Positions 44,581 through 53,320 of a DNA stretch of 64,000 bases are shown here, piece after piece. The position numbers and the translations under genes are program-made. Positions within the stretch are counted from its first letter, which is position 1, and the number at the start of each line of letters is the position of its first letter. The stretch covers positions 1-64,000 of the forward strand of contig BTQL01000001.1 in NCBI GenBank assembly GCA_036985855.1, read 5' to 3'. This DNA comes from B3-G11 sp036985855. Lineage in GTDB: Bacteria; Actinomycetota; Acidimicrobiia; Spongiisociales; UBA5794. Under the pieces are notes generated by a model, which searched no databases, was not told where the DNA came from, and saw only the letters and a program-made list of their open reading frames with translations.

Positions 44581-44597
44581 TCTCATTGGAGTGGACC

Positions 44598-46187
44598 ATG
44601 AAAAGGACCGTTGAAATCTATGACACCACGCTGCGGGACGGCACCCAGCAGGAGGGGATCTCGCTGACCGTGAGGGACAAGCTCACAATCTGCGGCCTAC
44701 TCGACGAGCTTGGAGTCACCTACATCGAGGGTGGCTGGCCGGGAGCCAACCCGAAAGAGGACGAGTTCTTCAAACGAGTGAAGACGGAGCTCGTTCTCGA
44801 CACAGCCAAGTTGGTCGCGTTCGGCGCAACCCGAAAGGCCGGAGTCAAGCCAGAAGACGATTCGCAGGTTCAGAAGCTTCTCGAAGCCGAGACGGGCACC
44901 GTGTGCCTCGTCGGCAAGACGTGGGATTATCACGTGGAGCATGCTCTGCGAACGACACCTGAAGAGGCGATAGCGATGGTTGGCGACACCGTTGCCTATT
45001 TCAGAGGTCGGGGCAGGGACGTATTTTTCGATGCTGAGCATTTCTTCGACGGCTACCGATCCGACCCGGAGTTTGCAGTGGCAGCGCTCCAGGCTGCCCA
45101 CGACGCCGGTGCTTCAAGACTCGTGATGTGCGACACCAACGGTGGATTCCTCAGCCACGAAGTCGAACGGATCATCGGTGAAGTCACGGAAAAGGTGCCG
45201 GACGGTACGTTCGGTTGCCACTTCCACAATGACTCCGGCCTGGCAGTTGGCAACTCGCTCACAGCAGTCCAGGGCGGTGTCTACCAGGTGCAGGGTTGCA
45301 TCAATGGTTATGGGGAACGGACGGGCAACGCAGACCTCTGTTCCGTAATCCCGAACCTGTCCCTCAAGATGGATATCGAAACGATCCCGCAGGATCGTAT
45401 CGATCGACTCACGAACGTGTCCCACCACATTGCCGAGGTCGTGAACCTCACACTCGACCCTCATCTCCCGTACGTCGGAGTATCAGCGTTCACTCACAAA
45501 GCCGGCCTGCACACGTCGGCCCTGGCGAGACGCTCCGATGCCTATGAACATCTCAGCCCGTCCGAGATCGGCAATACGACCCGCGTGGTGGTCTCTGAGC
45601 TCGCCGGACGGTCGACTGTCCTAGCGAGAGCGGAGGCGTCCGGCTTCACGCTGACAGCAGACGAAGCACAGGCGGTCGTTGATGAGATCAAGAAGCGGGA
45701 GCACATGGGCTACCTGTACGAAGCCGCAGGAGGATCATTCGAGCTGCTTGCCCGCGAGGTCACAGGGTGGAACCAGAGTTTCTTCGATCTCGAGTCGTAC
45801 AGAGTCTTCGTAGAAAACCGTGGAGGCGAGGTCATCGCTGAAGCCACGGTCAAGGTCGTTGTTGATGGCGAACGAATCGTTTCAACAAGTGAGGGAGACG
45901 GTCCTGTGGCAGCCATGGACGGTGCGCTGCGCGCAGCCCTCCGCGACTCGTACCCGGAGGTCGATCAGATCAAGCTCACTGATTACCGCGTTCGTGACCT
46001 TGACAGCTCAGACGGCACGAACGCCAGGGTACGCGTCCTGACGGAGCACTCGAGTGTTGGATCCACCTGGGGATCGGTCGGGGTGCACACCAACATCATC
46101 GATGCATCCTGGACAGCCGTTGCCGACGGCATCGTGGTCGGCCTGCTCAGGAATCAGGGTGGAACGCAGGCGACGAACGACGAGTGA
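44598..46187 (+). CDS. cimA: (R)-citramalate synthase
   Basis: Condenses pyruvate and acetyl-CoA to citramalate, the entry to isoleucine synthesis through 2-oxobutyrate without threonine deaminase. From the ATG at 44598 (TTGGAG seven bases upstream) it has 529 residues, typical for this LeuA-like family. Features: EIYDTTLRDGTQQEGISLT (6-24), GWPGANPKEDEFF, CDTNGG, the metal-binding HFHNDSGLAVGNS and GYGERTGNADLCSV, HKAGLHTSA, and a C-terminal regulatory domain (about 400-525). The longer frame back to 44349 includes the leader and is not coding. Regulation by attenuation is suggested by the leader upstream. Confidence 0.92.
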   Translation: MKRTVEIYDTTLRDGTQQEGISLTVRDKLTICGLLDELGVTYIEGGWPGANPKEDEFFKRVKTELVLDTAKLVAFGATRKAGVKPEDDSQVQKLLEAETGTVCLVGKTWDYHVEHALRTTPEEAIAMVGDTVAYFRGRGRDVFFDAEHFFDGYRSDPEFAVAALQAAHDAGASRLVMCDTNGGFLSHEVERIIGEVTEKVPDGTFGCHFHNDSGLAVGNSLTAVQGGVYQVQGCINGYGERTGNADLCSVIPNLSLKMDIETIPQDRIDRLTNVSHHIAEVVNLTLDPHLPYVGVSAFTHKAGLHTSALARRSDAYEHLSPSEIGNTTRVVVSELAGRSTVLARAEASGFTLTADEAQAVVDEIKKREHMGYLYEAAGGSFELLAREVTGWNQSFFDLESYRVFVENRGGEVIAEATVKVVVDGERIVSTSEGDGPVAAMDGALRAALRDSYPEVDQIKLTDYRVRDLDSSDGTNARVRVLTEHSSVGSTWGSVGVHTNIIDASWTAVADGIVVGLLRNQGGTQATNDE

Positions 46188-46394
46188 TGAGTGCCCTGCC
46201 TACCGTTCGAGTCCGAAACCTTCATCCTTCCAACCCTCGATGGCTTCGTGAGTGTCCCGGCAACCGGCTCGAAAGGCAGCAAGCTTGCGAAATGCTCCAC
46301 CGCTTTTCGAGATGGAAGGCGTTGGCTCAGCACATCAGCGGTGTCTCTTCTTGTCTACTGTTAGCCCACGACCGTCTACGCACGGAGGAGCCGC

Positions 46395-48335
46395 ATGCCG
46401 CGCCCGATCACTTCTGAGGATCTCTGGAACTTGAAGCGTGTTGGTCAGCCGGAGCACATTCCGAACATGAATGCGGTCGTGGTGCCCGTCACCACATTCG
46501 ATGAGGACGAGCAAACGCATTCCGTTCTGTACCTCGTCGACCGCGACGGTACGAAGAAGCAGTTGACCTCCACAGAGCGGTTCGCTTCAGCTCCCAAGCC
46601 GAGTCCCGAAGGAAACCGTGTCGCGTTTCTCGCAAAACACGGTGACGACGAACCCCAGGTATACGTCATTTCGCTCGAAGGCGGCGAGGCGCGAGAAGTG
46701 AGCGATCTCCCGCTGGGGGCGCGTCATGTGATATGGGTACCCGGTCGCGACTCCCTGATCGTCGTGGCACCACTGCTGCGAGGATTCCCGACCGTCGATG
46801 AGACAAGGGCAGAGATCGATACCCGTGGTGACAAGCCGAGGGCCATTGTCACCGAGGATCGCGTTTACCGCCATTGGAAACGGTGGCTCGCCGGAGACAG
46901 CATCGATCATCTGTTCCGTATCGACCTCGACGACGACACGACACATCACCTCACGGCGGGACTCGAACGCCTCATCGGCCTCGACGACCTGGACGAATCC
47001 CTGGCGATCACGCCAAACGGTGAAACCGTCGTCTTCACGCTTGACGACTTCGACGAACCCTGGGATCAGCTTCGATTCCGCCTCCACACTGTTCCCGTGG
47101 CAGGAGGCGACATCGTTCGATTGCCAACCGAAGACACAGCACAGCAGATCCGACCGCGCCTATCGCCGGACGGGTCGACCCTCGTCTATGGCGTCCAATA
47201 CGAACAGGGGTACTACGCCGACCTCGTTCGCATCGTGACACACCATGTAGCAACCGGAACAGAACAGGTCATCACCGCTGACTGGGATCGCTCGGCTGGA
47301 GGCTGGGAGTTCATCTCGGACGACGAACTCGTTTTCCATGCTGAGGACGATGGCAGGGTTCGGATATTCACACTCTCCATCGACGGTGGCACGCCCATTC
47401 CCCAGACGTCGACAGGATCGAACCACGGAGTTCGCGTAGGAGTCGACTGCTTCTGGCACAGAATCGAATCGTCGAACATGCCGCCTGAGGTGGCGTTCAC
47501 ATGCGGTGGCCACACAACCGTCGTATCCGGATTCAACACGGAGCTGCTTTCGGAACTCGATCTGCGACCGGCGGAAGAAATCCGATTCGAAGGAGCGGAG
47601 GGTGACCAGATACAGGCATTCGTCATCGTACCGCCGGAGTTCGACAACGCTGCGCGATGGCCCTTGCTGCACAACGTCCACGGCGGGCCACACAACGGCA
47701 TCATGGACAACTGGCATTGGAGGTGGAACACGCAGGTCATGGCCGCGGCGGGTTACGTCGTGGCGTCTGTCAACTTCCACGGATCATCATCGTTCGGCGA
47801 TAGGTTCGCTCGCAGCATTCGTGGATCGTGGGGAGACATGCCCGCCCGCGACGTCGAGGCAGCCACCGATCACCTCATCTCACTCGGGTACATCGACGAG
47901 GATCGCATGGCGATCGCCGGCGGCTCGTACGGCGGTTATCTCGTTTCGTGGCTCACAACGCGAACCGATCGGTACGCCGCATCGATCTGTCACGCCGGCG
48001 TGACGGACCTGCTCGGCCAGTGGGCGTCCGACCACACGGCAGGGCGGGAGCGTGCCATCGGAGGCGTCCCGTGGGAGGATATGGATGCAGTACAACGCTG
48101 GAGCCCGTCGGCTCACACCCATGACATCGTCACGCCCACACTCGTGATCCATGGAGAACTCGACTACCGCGTCGTCGTCACTCAAGGCCTCGCGCTCTAT
48201 GGTCTGCTCAAGGCCAAGGGTGTTCCCACACGGTTGCTGTACTTCCCAAACGAAGGGCACTGGATTGAAACACGCGACAACGCACTGCTGTGGTGGAGCG
48301 AGTTCGTAGGGTGGCTCGATCGGTGGAGCGAATAG
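46395..48335 (+). CDS. S9 family prolyl-oligopeptidase-type serine peptidase
   Basis: A 646-residue peptidase with an N-terminal beta-propeller (about 20-370) and a C-terminal alpha/beta-hydrolase domain. The catalytic triad is Ser511 in AGGSYGGYLVSW, Asp590 in HGELDYRV and His622 in NEGHWIE. The oxyanion region is HGGPHNGIMDNW. It resembles the acylaminoacyl-peptidase/DPP IV branch. No signal peptide, so it is probably cytosolic and trims oligopeptides. An ATG with GGAGG upstream sets the start; GTCTACTGT lies about 35 bases upstream as a possible promoter element. Confidence 0.87.
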   Translation: MPRPITSEDLWNLKRVGQPEHIPNMNAVVVPVTTFDEDEQTHSVLYLVDRDGTKKQLTSTERFASAPKPSPEGNRVAFLAKHGDDEPQVYVISLEGGEAREVSDLPLGARHVIWVPGRDSLIVVAPLLRGFPTVDETRAEIDTRGDKPRAIVTEDRVYRHWKRWLAGDSIDHLFRIDLDDDTTHHLTAGLERLIGLDDLDESLAITPNGETVVFTLDDFDEPWDQLRFRLHTVPVAGGDIVRLPTEDTAQQIRPRLSPDGSTLVYGVQYEQGYYADLVRIVTHHVATGTEQVITADWDRSAGGWEFISDDELVFHAEDDGRVRIFTLSIDGGTPIPQTSTGSNHGVRVGVDCFWHRIESSNMPPEVAFTCGGHTTVVSGFNTELLSELDLRPAEEIRFEGAEGDQIQAFVIVPPEFDNAARWPLLHNVHGGPHNGIMDNWHWRWNTQVMAAAGYVVASVNFHGSSSFGDRFARSIRGSWGDMPARDVEAATDHLISLGYIDEDRMAIAGGSYGGYLVSWLTTRTDRYAASICHAGVTDLLGQWASDHTAGRERAIGGVPWEDMDAVQRWSPSAHTHDIVTPTLVIHGELDYRVVVTQGLALYGLLKAKGVPTRLLYFPNEGHWIETRDNALLWWSEFVGWLDRWSE

Positions 48336-48378
48336 CTGCCAGTTGGTACAGCCTCGCCGATGGTGCGAAGCTCCATGT

Positions 48379-49716
48379 ATGGAGCCAACGCCCAAGAGGG
48401 AACCGACACAACGAGCTCCCCTCGATGTCGGGAAACGAGGACGGTTCGATCTGGGACCGGTTGGCGCCACAGCCGCGGTAGCGGGCGTAGTCGCCATCGC
48501 CATGACAATCGCCCTCGGATTGATCATTCCCAACATCGTCGAAGAGCGCGTCCTCGAAGCGGGAGCGACATCGATCCACGAAGCGGTGGACGAGATAGGG
48601 AGTGCACTCTATTCCGGCGAGATGCTCACCGAGGATGACATCGCTCTTCTGCACGAGCAGGTCGAGCTGTCCCTGCTCGGACGGGAGATCGTCCGCGTGA
48701 AGATCTGGGACAACATGGGCACGATCGTGTACTCGGACGAGGAACGACTCATCGGCAGAAGCTACGAGATGTCCGATGATCTGCTCGCAGCCTTCAGCGG
48801 AGAGCTCATCTGGGAGGCGCCAGATCTCACCCTGCCCGAGAACGAGTACGAACGGGGACTCGGCGAACTTCGCGAATACTACGTGCCTGTGGACAGCGGC
48901 GGACAGGGTATCGAGATCGTGTTCGAGGTGTATGAACTCGCCGACACACTCGTCGCAACCGTGGCCAGCATACGCGCTGGCGTGTGGATCGCTCTCGGGA
49001 TCGGATCCGCCGTACTCCTCGTGGCACTCGCGACAGCTGCCATTACGAATGCACGCGCCGAGCGGAACCGGATAGCGCGCTCCGAACGACTGATCGGCCA
49101 GCTCCTCGAGATACAAGAAGACGAGCGGACCAGGATCATAGGAGCACTTCATGATGACATCGGTCAGCCGCTGTACCGGATCATGTTCGGGCTCCAGGCA
49201 GGTCGGAGGATGGTCGAGCGGGGGTCCGAAGTCGACGAGGAGCTCACAAAGCTGGACCTGCTCGTCAGAGACGTCGACGCCACGTTGCGATCCGAGCTCA
49301 CGAGCTTGCGAGATGAACCCGGCGTCGAGATCGATCTGGAATCTGCTCTCGCGGAGTTGGTCGAGGTCGCGGAAGACGAGACGAACCTGGACATCGAATT
49401 CATATCGGATGTGGAGACGGAACTTCCGCTCGCTCATCGTGCAACGCTGTACCGTGCCGCCAAGGAGGCACTGGCCAACGTCGACAAACATGCGTACGCC
49501 GACCATGTCACAGTACGGTTGCTGGAAGGAAGAGACTCGACGATGATCGAGGTGACGGACGACGGAGCCGGCTCCACGGGAGAGCCAGGACTCGGACTCA
49601 CGACTACAAGGGACCGACTCGAAGCGATCGGTGGCGGCATCGTAGTGTCCGACGCCAAAGGTGGCGGCACACGTCTCGTTGCCTGGGTACCCATTGAACG
49701 CTCGGAGGGGCAATGA
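48379..49716 (+). CDS. NarL-system sensor histidine kinase (HisKA_3 type)
   Basis: Membrane sensor kinase. From ATG 48379 it has 445 residues; ATG 48343 is an in-frame alternative. Two membrane helices (about 25-50 and 205-230) enclose an extracytoplasmic domain of roughly 150 residues without a recognised fold. Then comes the HisKA_3 dimerisation helix with the phospho-His in DERTRIIGALHDDIGQPLY and the ATPase domain with AAKEALANVDKHAYA, DDGAGS and GLGLTTTRDRL. The response-regulator gene follows with a four-base overlap. The pair lies immediately upstream of the electron-transfer operon at 50551 on the same strand. Confidence 0.87.
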   Translation: MEPTPKREPTQRAPLDVGKRGRFDLGPVGATAAVAGVVAIAMTIALGLIIPNIVEERVLEAGATSIHEAVDEIGSALYSGEMLTEDDIALLHEQVELSLLGREIVRVKIWDNMGTIVYSDEERLIGRSYEMSDDLLAAFSGELIWEAPDLTLPENEYERGLGELREYYVPVDSGGQGIEIVFEVYELADTLVATVASIRAGVWIALGIGSAVLLVALATAAITNARAERNRIARSERLIGQLLEIQEDERTRIIGALHDDIGQPLYRIMFGLQAGRRMVERGSEVDEELTKLDLLVRDVDATLRSELTSLRDEPGVEIDLESALAELVEVAEDETNLDIEFISDVETELPLAHRATLYRAAKEALANVDKHAYADHVTVRLLEGRDSTMIEVTDDGAGSTGEPGLGLTTTRDRLEAIGGGIVVSDAKGGGTRLVAWVPIERSEGQ

Positions 49717-50345
49717 TCCGGCTTGCGATCGCCGATGACCATCGGATCATTCGCGAGGGGCTCGATCTCCTCCTCGCGGAAGCGGATGACATTGAGATCG
49801 TTGCCCACGCATCTGACGGTCATGAGCTGATCGATATCCTCGAGACGACCGATATCGACGTGGTTCTCCTGGACGTGCGCATGCCGAACATGACAGGCCT
49901 CGACGTTCTCGGCACCATCGGGGAGCTAGGGATAGAGGTCGCCGTCGTGATGTTGAGCATGTACGGGGACCCGGTATACGTGAGCAGAGCTATCGAGCTC
50001 GGTGCATCCGGGTATCTGCTCAAGAGCGTCGGACAGGATGAACTCGTCCGTGCAATAGAGACGGTCGCTGGAGGGAAGCCCTACTTCCACGCAGAGGTGA
50101 CCGGTCCTCTTGTCGCCCGATTGGTCAACGGTGATGCACCCGGTCCGGTCGGAGAGATGTCCGTCGAGCAACTTCAGATTCTCCAGCTGCTCGCAGACGG
50201 TGCGGACAACACATCGATCGCAAACTCCCTGTCGGTGAGTGAAGCCACGGCGAAAGCGAAGCTGAGGGCAATCTACGGTTCTCTCGGCGTACAGCGGCGC
50301 TCGGAGGCGGTCGCCGTGGCAATGCGTCTCGGACTCATCACCTAG
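49713..50345 (+). CDS. NarL/LuxR-family response regulator
   Basis: A 210-residue DNA-binding partner of the preceding kinase. The receiver domain (1-120) has the acidic pair in IADDHRI, phospho-acceptor Asp50 in VVLLDVRMPN, and Lys in GYLLKSVG. The C-terminal LuxR helix-turn-helix (about 148-205) reads LQLLADGADNTSIANSLSVSEATAKAKLRAIYGSLGV. Translation is coupled to the kinase (ATGA). Its likely target is the divergence-free promoter region 200 bases downstream, where a 12-bp direct repeat is found; this is inference from position. Confidence 0.88.
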   Translation: MIRLAIADDHRIIREGLDLLLAEADDIEIVAHASDGHELIDILETTDIDVVLLDVRMPNMTGLDVLGTIGELGIEVAVVMLSMYGDPVYVSRAIELGASGYLLKSVGQDELVRAIETVAGGKPYFHAEVTGPLVARLVNGDAPGPVGEMSVEQLQILQLLADGADNTSIANSLSVSEATAKAKLRAIYGSLGVQRRSEAVAVAMRLGLIT

Positions 50346-50428
50346 AACGAGGCCGTTCACAGCTCACAGTGTCCCACCATAGGGCCAAAGGTCACTTTCT
50401 CGACGACCGAAAGTATCCCTGAGGTCGA

Positions 50429-50490
50429 TCCAAACGACACGTCGAAGGGTCCAAACGCCACTGATCCCGCTCCGCGCATTGTCATACGTT
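50429..50490 (+). promoter_or_regulatory. Putative activator sites and -10 for the electron-transfer operon
   Basis: TCCAAACGACAC (50429-50440) and TCCAAACGCCAC (50450-50461) form a direct repeat with 21-bp spacing, two helical turns. TACGTT (50485-50490) downstream fits a TAnnnT -10, with transcription expected to start near 50497. The repeats would then cover about -36 to -68, the usual place for an activator. A GAGGAGG ribosome site follows before ATG 50551. Confidence 0.5.
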
Positions 50491-50550
50491 GTCCGCATGA
50501 CATATAGACGCCACGAAGAAGGTGGCGAACTGACCGAGGAGGTCACTTCC

Positions 50551-52239
50551 ATGCGGACCAAGAGCAGATGGCTCGTGGTCGTGTTCGTGCTCGCCCTTGT
50601 CGCTGCTGCGTGTACCGGTTCCGAAGCCGAGGACGCCACAACGACGCAGGCACCAACAACGACAACAACGCTCGGATCGACTACAACCGAAGCACCACCG
50701 GCAACCGAGCCACCAACTACAACTGAAGCACCTGCGCCCCCCGAAGAAGCGGCCATGGGACGTTCGTTGGTTGCTCCAGAGGCCGCGATCACGGTCGATG
50801 GTGACCCTTCGGACTGGGCCCTGGTTCCGGGTCTCGCTACGACACTCGAACCGATCGTCGAGGAAATGGGCGACGGGCTCGAGAACAAGGACGTCACCAT
50901 CAAGATGGCGTATGACGATGTGAACATCTACGCGCTGTTCACCGTCGACGACGACTACAACTGGAACGCCGACGACGCCCATCTCTCGGGTGCAGCCGCA
51001 CTGCTGTTCCCCATCGACACGGGTGGCCCACACATGGGCGCCGACGACGAGCTGGGCGAGGACTCAACCGGTTTGGTCGACATCTGGCACTGGGAACTCG
51101 AGTGTGCATCCGGCGTTGACTCCGGTGGCGCTGTGAACCCTGCTGGTGACGGCAAGGACCCAGGCAACGACGCGACATGCAACTTCGACGACGAATGGGC
51201 ATCGGACGCCGAAACCCGTGAAGACGACAACGGTGCAGGGGCAGAGAACAGCCTGCTCGGTGTATGGACACACTCCAACCCGACCGACGACGGGCCCGGT
51301 GTCTGGTACTTCGAGATGTCTCGCCCACTGCAAACCGGAGACGAAGGCGACGCACAGTTCACGGTAGGTGAAACGACACTGCTCGCCCTCGCCTACTGGG
51401 ACGTCGACCTCGGACCCGACGGTTGGCATGACGACTCCCACGTCCAGTCAGCCAACCAAGAATGGATCGAAGTCGACCTCGTGGCGACCACCGCCGAAGA
51501 AGCGGCCATGGGACGTTCGTTGGTTGCTCCAGAGGCCGCGATCACGGTCGATGGTGACCCTTCGGACTGGGCCCTGGTTCCGGGTCTCGCTACGACACTC
51601 GAACCGATCGTCGAGGAAATGGGCGACGGGCTCGAGAACAAGGACGTCACCATCAAGATGGCGTATGACGATGTGAACATCTACGCGCTGTTCACCGTCG
51701 ACGACGACTACAACTGGAACGCCGACGACGCCCATCTCTCGGGTGCAGCCGCACTGCTGTTCCCCATCGACACGGGTGGCCCACACATGGGCGCCGACGA
51801 CGAGCTGGGCGAGGACTCAACCGGTTTGGTCGACATCTGGCACTGGGAACTCGAGTGTGCATCCGGCGTTGACTCCGGTGGCGCTGTGAACCCTGCTGGT
51901 GACGGCAAGGACCCAGGCAACGACGCGACATGCAACTTCGACGACGAATGGGCATCGGACGCCGAAACCCGTGAAGACGACAACGGTGCAGGGGCAGAGA
52001 ACAGCCTGCTCGGTGTATGGACACACTCCAACCCGACCGACGACGGGCCCGGTGTCTGGTACTTCGAGATGTCTCGCCCACTGCAAACCGGAGACGAAGG
52101 CGACGCACAGTTCACGGTAGGTGAAACGACACTGCTCGCCCTCGCCTACTGGGACGTCGACCTCGGACCCGACGGTTGGCATGACGACTCCCACGTCCAG
52201 TCAGCCAACCAAGAATGGATCGAAGTCAAGGTCGGCTAG
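50551..52239 (+). CDS. Lipoprotein with two identical EB_dh-like (haem-binding) domains
   Basis: A 562-residue exported lipoprotein. The signal peptide ends in the lipobox LVAAAC (Cys about 21) and is followed by a Thr/Pro/Glu-rich linker (to about 62). Two identical modules of about 245 residues follow (64-308 and 315-559). Each starts EEAAMGRSLVAPEAAITVDG and contains DWALVPG, VTIKMAYDDVNIYALFTVDDD, VDIWHWELECAS, LLGVWTHSNP, WYFEMSRPLQTGD and LLALAYWDVDLGP. This order matches the ethylbenzene dehydrogenase gamma / DMSO-reductase-family haem b subunit fold (EB_dh). The start is chosen by the GAGGAGG ribosome site and the signal peptide; ATG 50497 is in frame but would add 18 residues before it. 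Axial haem ligands cannot be assigned with certainty. Confidence 0.72.
   Translation: MRTKSRWLVVVFVLALVAAACTGSEAEDATTTQAPTTTTTLGSTTTEAPPATEPPTTTEAPAPPEEAAMGRSLVAPEAAITVDGDPSDWALVPGLATTLEPIVEEMGDGLENKDVTIKMAYDDVNIYALFTVDDDYNWNADDAHLSGAAALLFPIDTGGPHMGADDELGEDSTGLVDIWHWELECASGVDSGGAVNPAGDGKDPGNDATCNFDDEWASDAETREDDNGAGAENSLLGVWTHSNPTDDGPGVWYFEMSRPLQTGDEGDAQFTVGETTLLALAYWDVDLGPDGWHDDSHVQSANQEWIEVDLVATTAEEAAMGRSLVAPEAAITVDGDPSDWALVPGLATTLEPIVEEMGDGLENKDVTIKMAYDDVNIYALFTVDDDYNWNADDAHLSGAAALLFPIDTGGPHMGADDELGEDSTGLVDIWHWELECASGVDSGGAVNPAGDGKDPGNDATCNFDDEWASDAETREDDNGAGAENSLLGVWTHSNPTDDGPGVWYFEMSRPLQTGDEGDAQFTVGETTLLALAYWDVDLGPDGWHDDSHVQSANQEWIEVKVG
50741..51475 (+). repeat. 735-bp direct repeat, copy 1
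   Basis: This copy is identical at the base level to 51494-52228 as far as can be read, with an 18-bp spacer (a 753-bp, 251-codon period). It encodes the first EB_dh-like module. Confidence 0.9.
51494..52228 (+). repeat. 735-bp direct repeat, copy 2
   Basis: Second copy of the module. It ends four codons before the stop, where the sequence departs from copy 1 (AAGGTCGGC against GACCTCGTG). Confidence 0.9.
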
Positions 52240-52258
52240 CGATAGTGCCACAACCCTC

Positions 52259-52299
52259 TCCTATCCGTGGAGACGCAGCGTTCATCTTCACGGATAGGA
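52259..52299. terminator. 11-bp hairpin between lipoprotein and ferredoxin genes
   Basis: TCCTATCCGTG and CACGGATAGGA are exact complements separated by 19 bases. The hairpin lies 20 bases after the lipoprotein stop. There is no U-tract; it may reduce read-through into the three downstream genes or stabilise the lipoprotein mRNA end. Confidence 0.5.
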
Positions 52300-52342
52300 A
52301 TGGGCTAGTGAACGGCCGGCCGCCGATGTACAGGAGTACCGA

Positions 52343-53320
52343 GTGAGTAAGAGACCCGAGAAAGTCAGGGGCAAAACAACGCCTCGAGATGAAGAGCCGA
52401 TCCCTGTCGAGATCGTCGACCGTAGGAGTGCAATCAAGTATCTCGGTATGGGCGCCCTCGGTGCGGTTCCATTGATGGCATCTCCTCGGGTCATGGACGG
52501 ACTCGTCCGCGACGTCGTCGCAGGAACGGCCACGGAAGACCAGGCTGGAGATGCCGGTCCTGCAAGGACCAAGTCCGGCCGGATTCGTCAGTGGACGATG
52601 ATCATCGACCTGGCGAAGTGTGACGGATGCCAGAGCCAGGGAACCCCACCTTTGTGCACCTCAGCCTGCATCGAAGGACATCTCGCTCCCCAGCCGATGC
52701 AATGGATCGAGATCTACGAAGCTGAACTGGGCGGTGGCGGCACACAGTTCATCCCGACGCCCTGCATGCAGTGCGAGAACCCACCGTGCGTAAAGGTATG
52801 CCCGGTTGGGGCGACCTTCTCCACCCCGGAGGGAACAGTTCTCATAGACCAGGAACGGTGCATCGGCTGCCGCATCTGTATGCCAGCCTGCCCGTACGAC
52901 CGACGGTTCTTCAACTGGGGTAACCCGCCAGTCCCCCCCGAGGCTGCCCTCGCCGACTACCAGCCAGAGCATCAGGTCGCCTCGATCCGAGGGACGGTAT
53001 ACAAGTGCGACTTCTGCACGGAGACGGTCAGAGACGGAACGCTCCCTTTCTGCGTCCAGGCATGCCCGAACGATGCCATCTGGTACGGAGATCTCGAAGA
53101 GGACATCGCAACGAACGGCCGCACGATCGTCAAGGCATCTCGCATGCTCTCCGACAACAATGCCTATCGGCTCAAGGAAGACCTCGGTACCCAGCCAAGG
53201 GTCCACTACCTGCCGGGTCATGGAGAAGACGTTGGCCGGCATCCTGAGGATGAGGGTCGAATGCCAACGGAGTGGCCATGGATCGAACGAGCCGAGGGAT
53301 CAGTCACATGGACTCGATGA
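52343..53320 (+). CDS. Tat-exported four-cluster ferredoxin subunit (PsrB/DmsB/HybA-like)
   Basis: Electron-transfer subunit of a respiratory complex, 325 residues. A twin-arginine signal is present (Arg27-Arg28 in VDRRSAIKYLGMGALGAVP), so it should be exported folded by the Tat system. Four cysteine groups for [4Fe-4S] clusters are visible: CDGCQSQGTPPLCTSAC, CMQCENPPCVKVCP, CIGCRICMPACP and CDFCTETVRDGTLPFCVQACP. The start is GTG at 52343 with AGGAG upstream. It overlaps the NrfD gene by a few bases. Normally such a subunit joins a molybdopterin catalytic protein to NrfD; that catalytic partner is absent here. Confidence 0.9.
   Translation: MSKRPEKVRGKTTPRDEEPIPVEIVDRRSAIKYLGMGALGAVPLMASPRVMDGLVRDVVAGTATEDQAGDAGPARTKSGRIRQWTMIIDLAKCDGCQSQGTPPLCTSACIEGHLAPQPMQWIEIYEAELGGGGTQFIPTPCMQCENPPCVKVCPVGATFSTPEGTVLIDQERCIGCRICMPACPYDRRFFNWGNPPVPPEAALADYQPEHQVASIRGTVYKCDFCTETVRDGTLPFCVQACPNDAIWYGDLEEDIATNGRTIVKASRMLSDNNAYRLKEDLGTQPRVHYLPGHGEDVGRHPEDEGRMPTEWPWIERAEGSVTWTR

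Noticed and set aside
50741..52228. The 735-bp repeat considered as an insertion sequence or composite element
   Set aside because: It has no transposase, no terminal inverted repeats and no target-site duplication; it codes in frame for a protein module.
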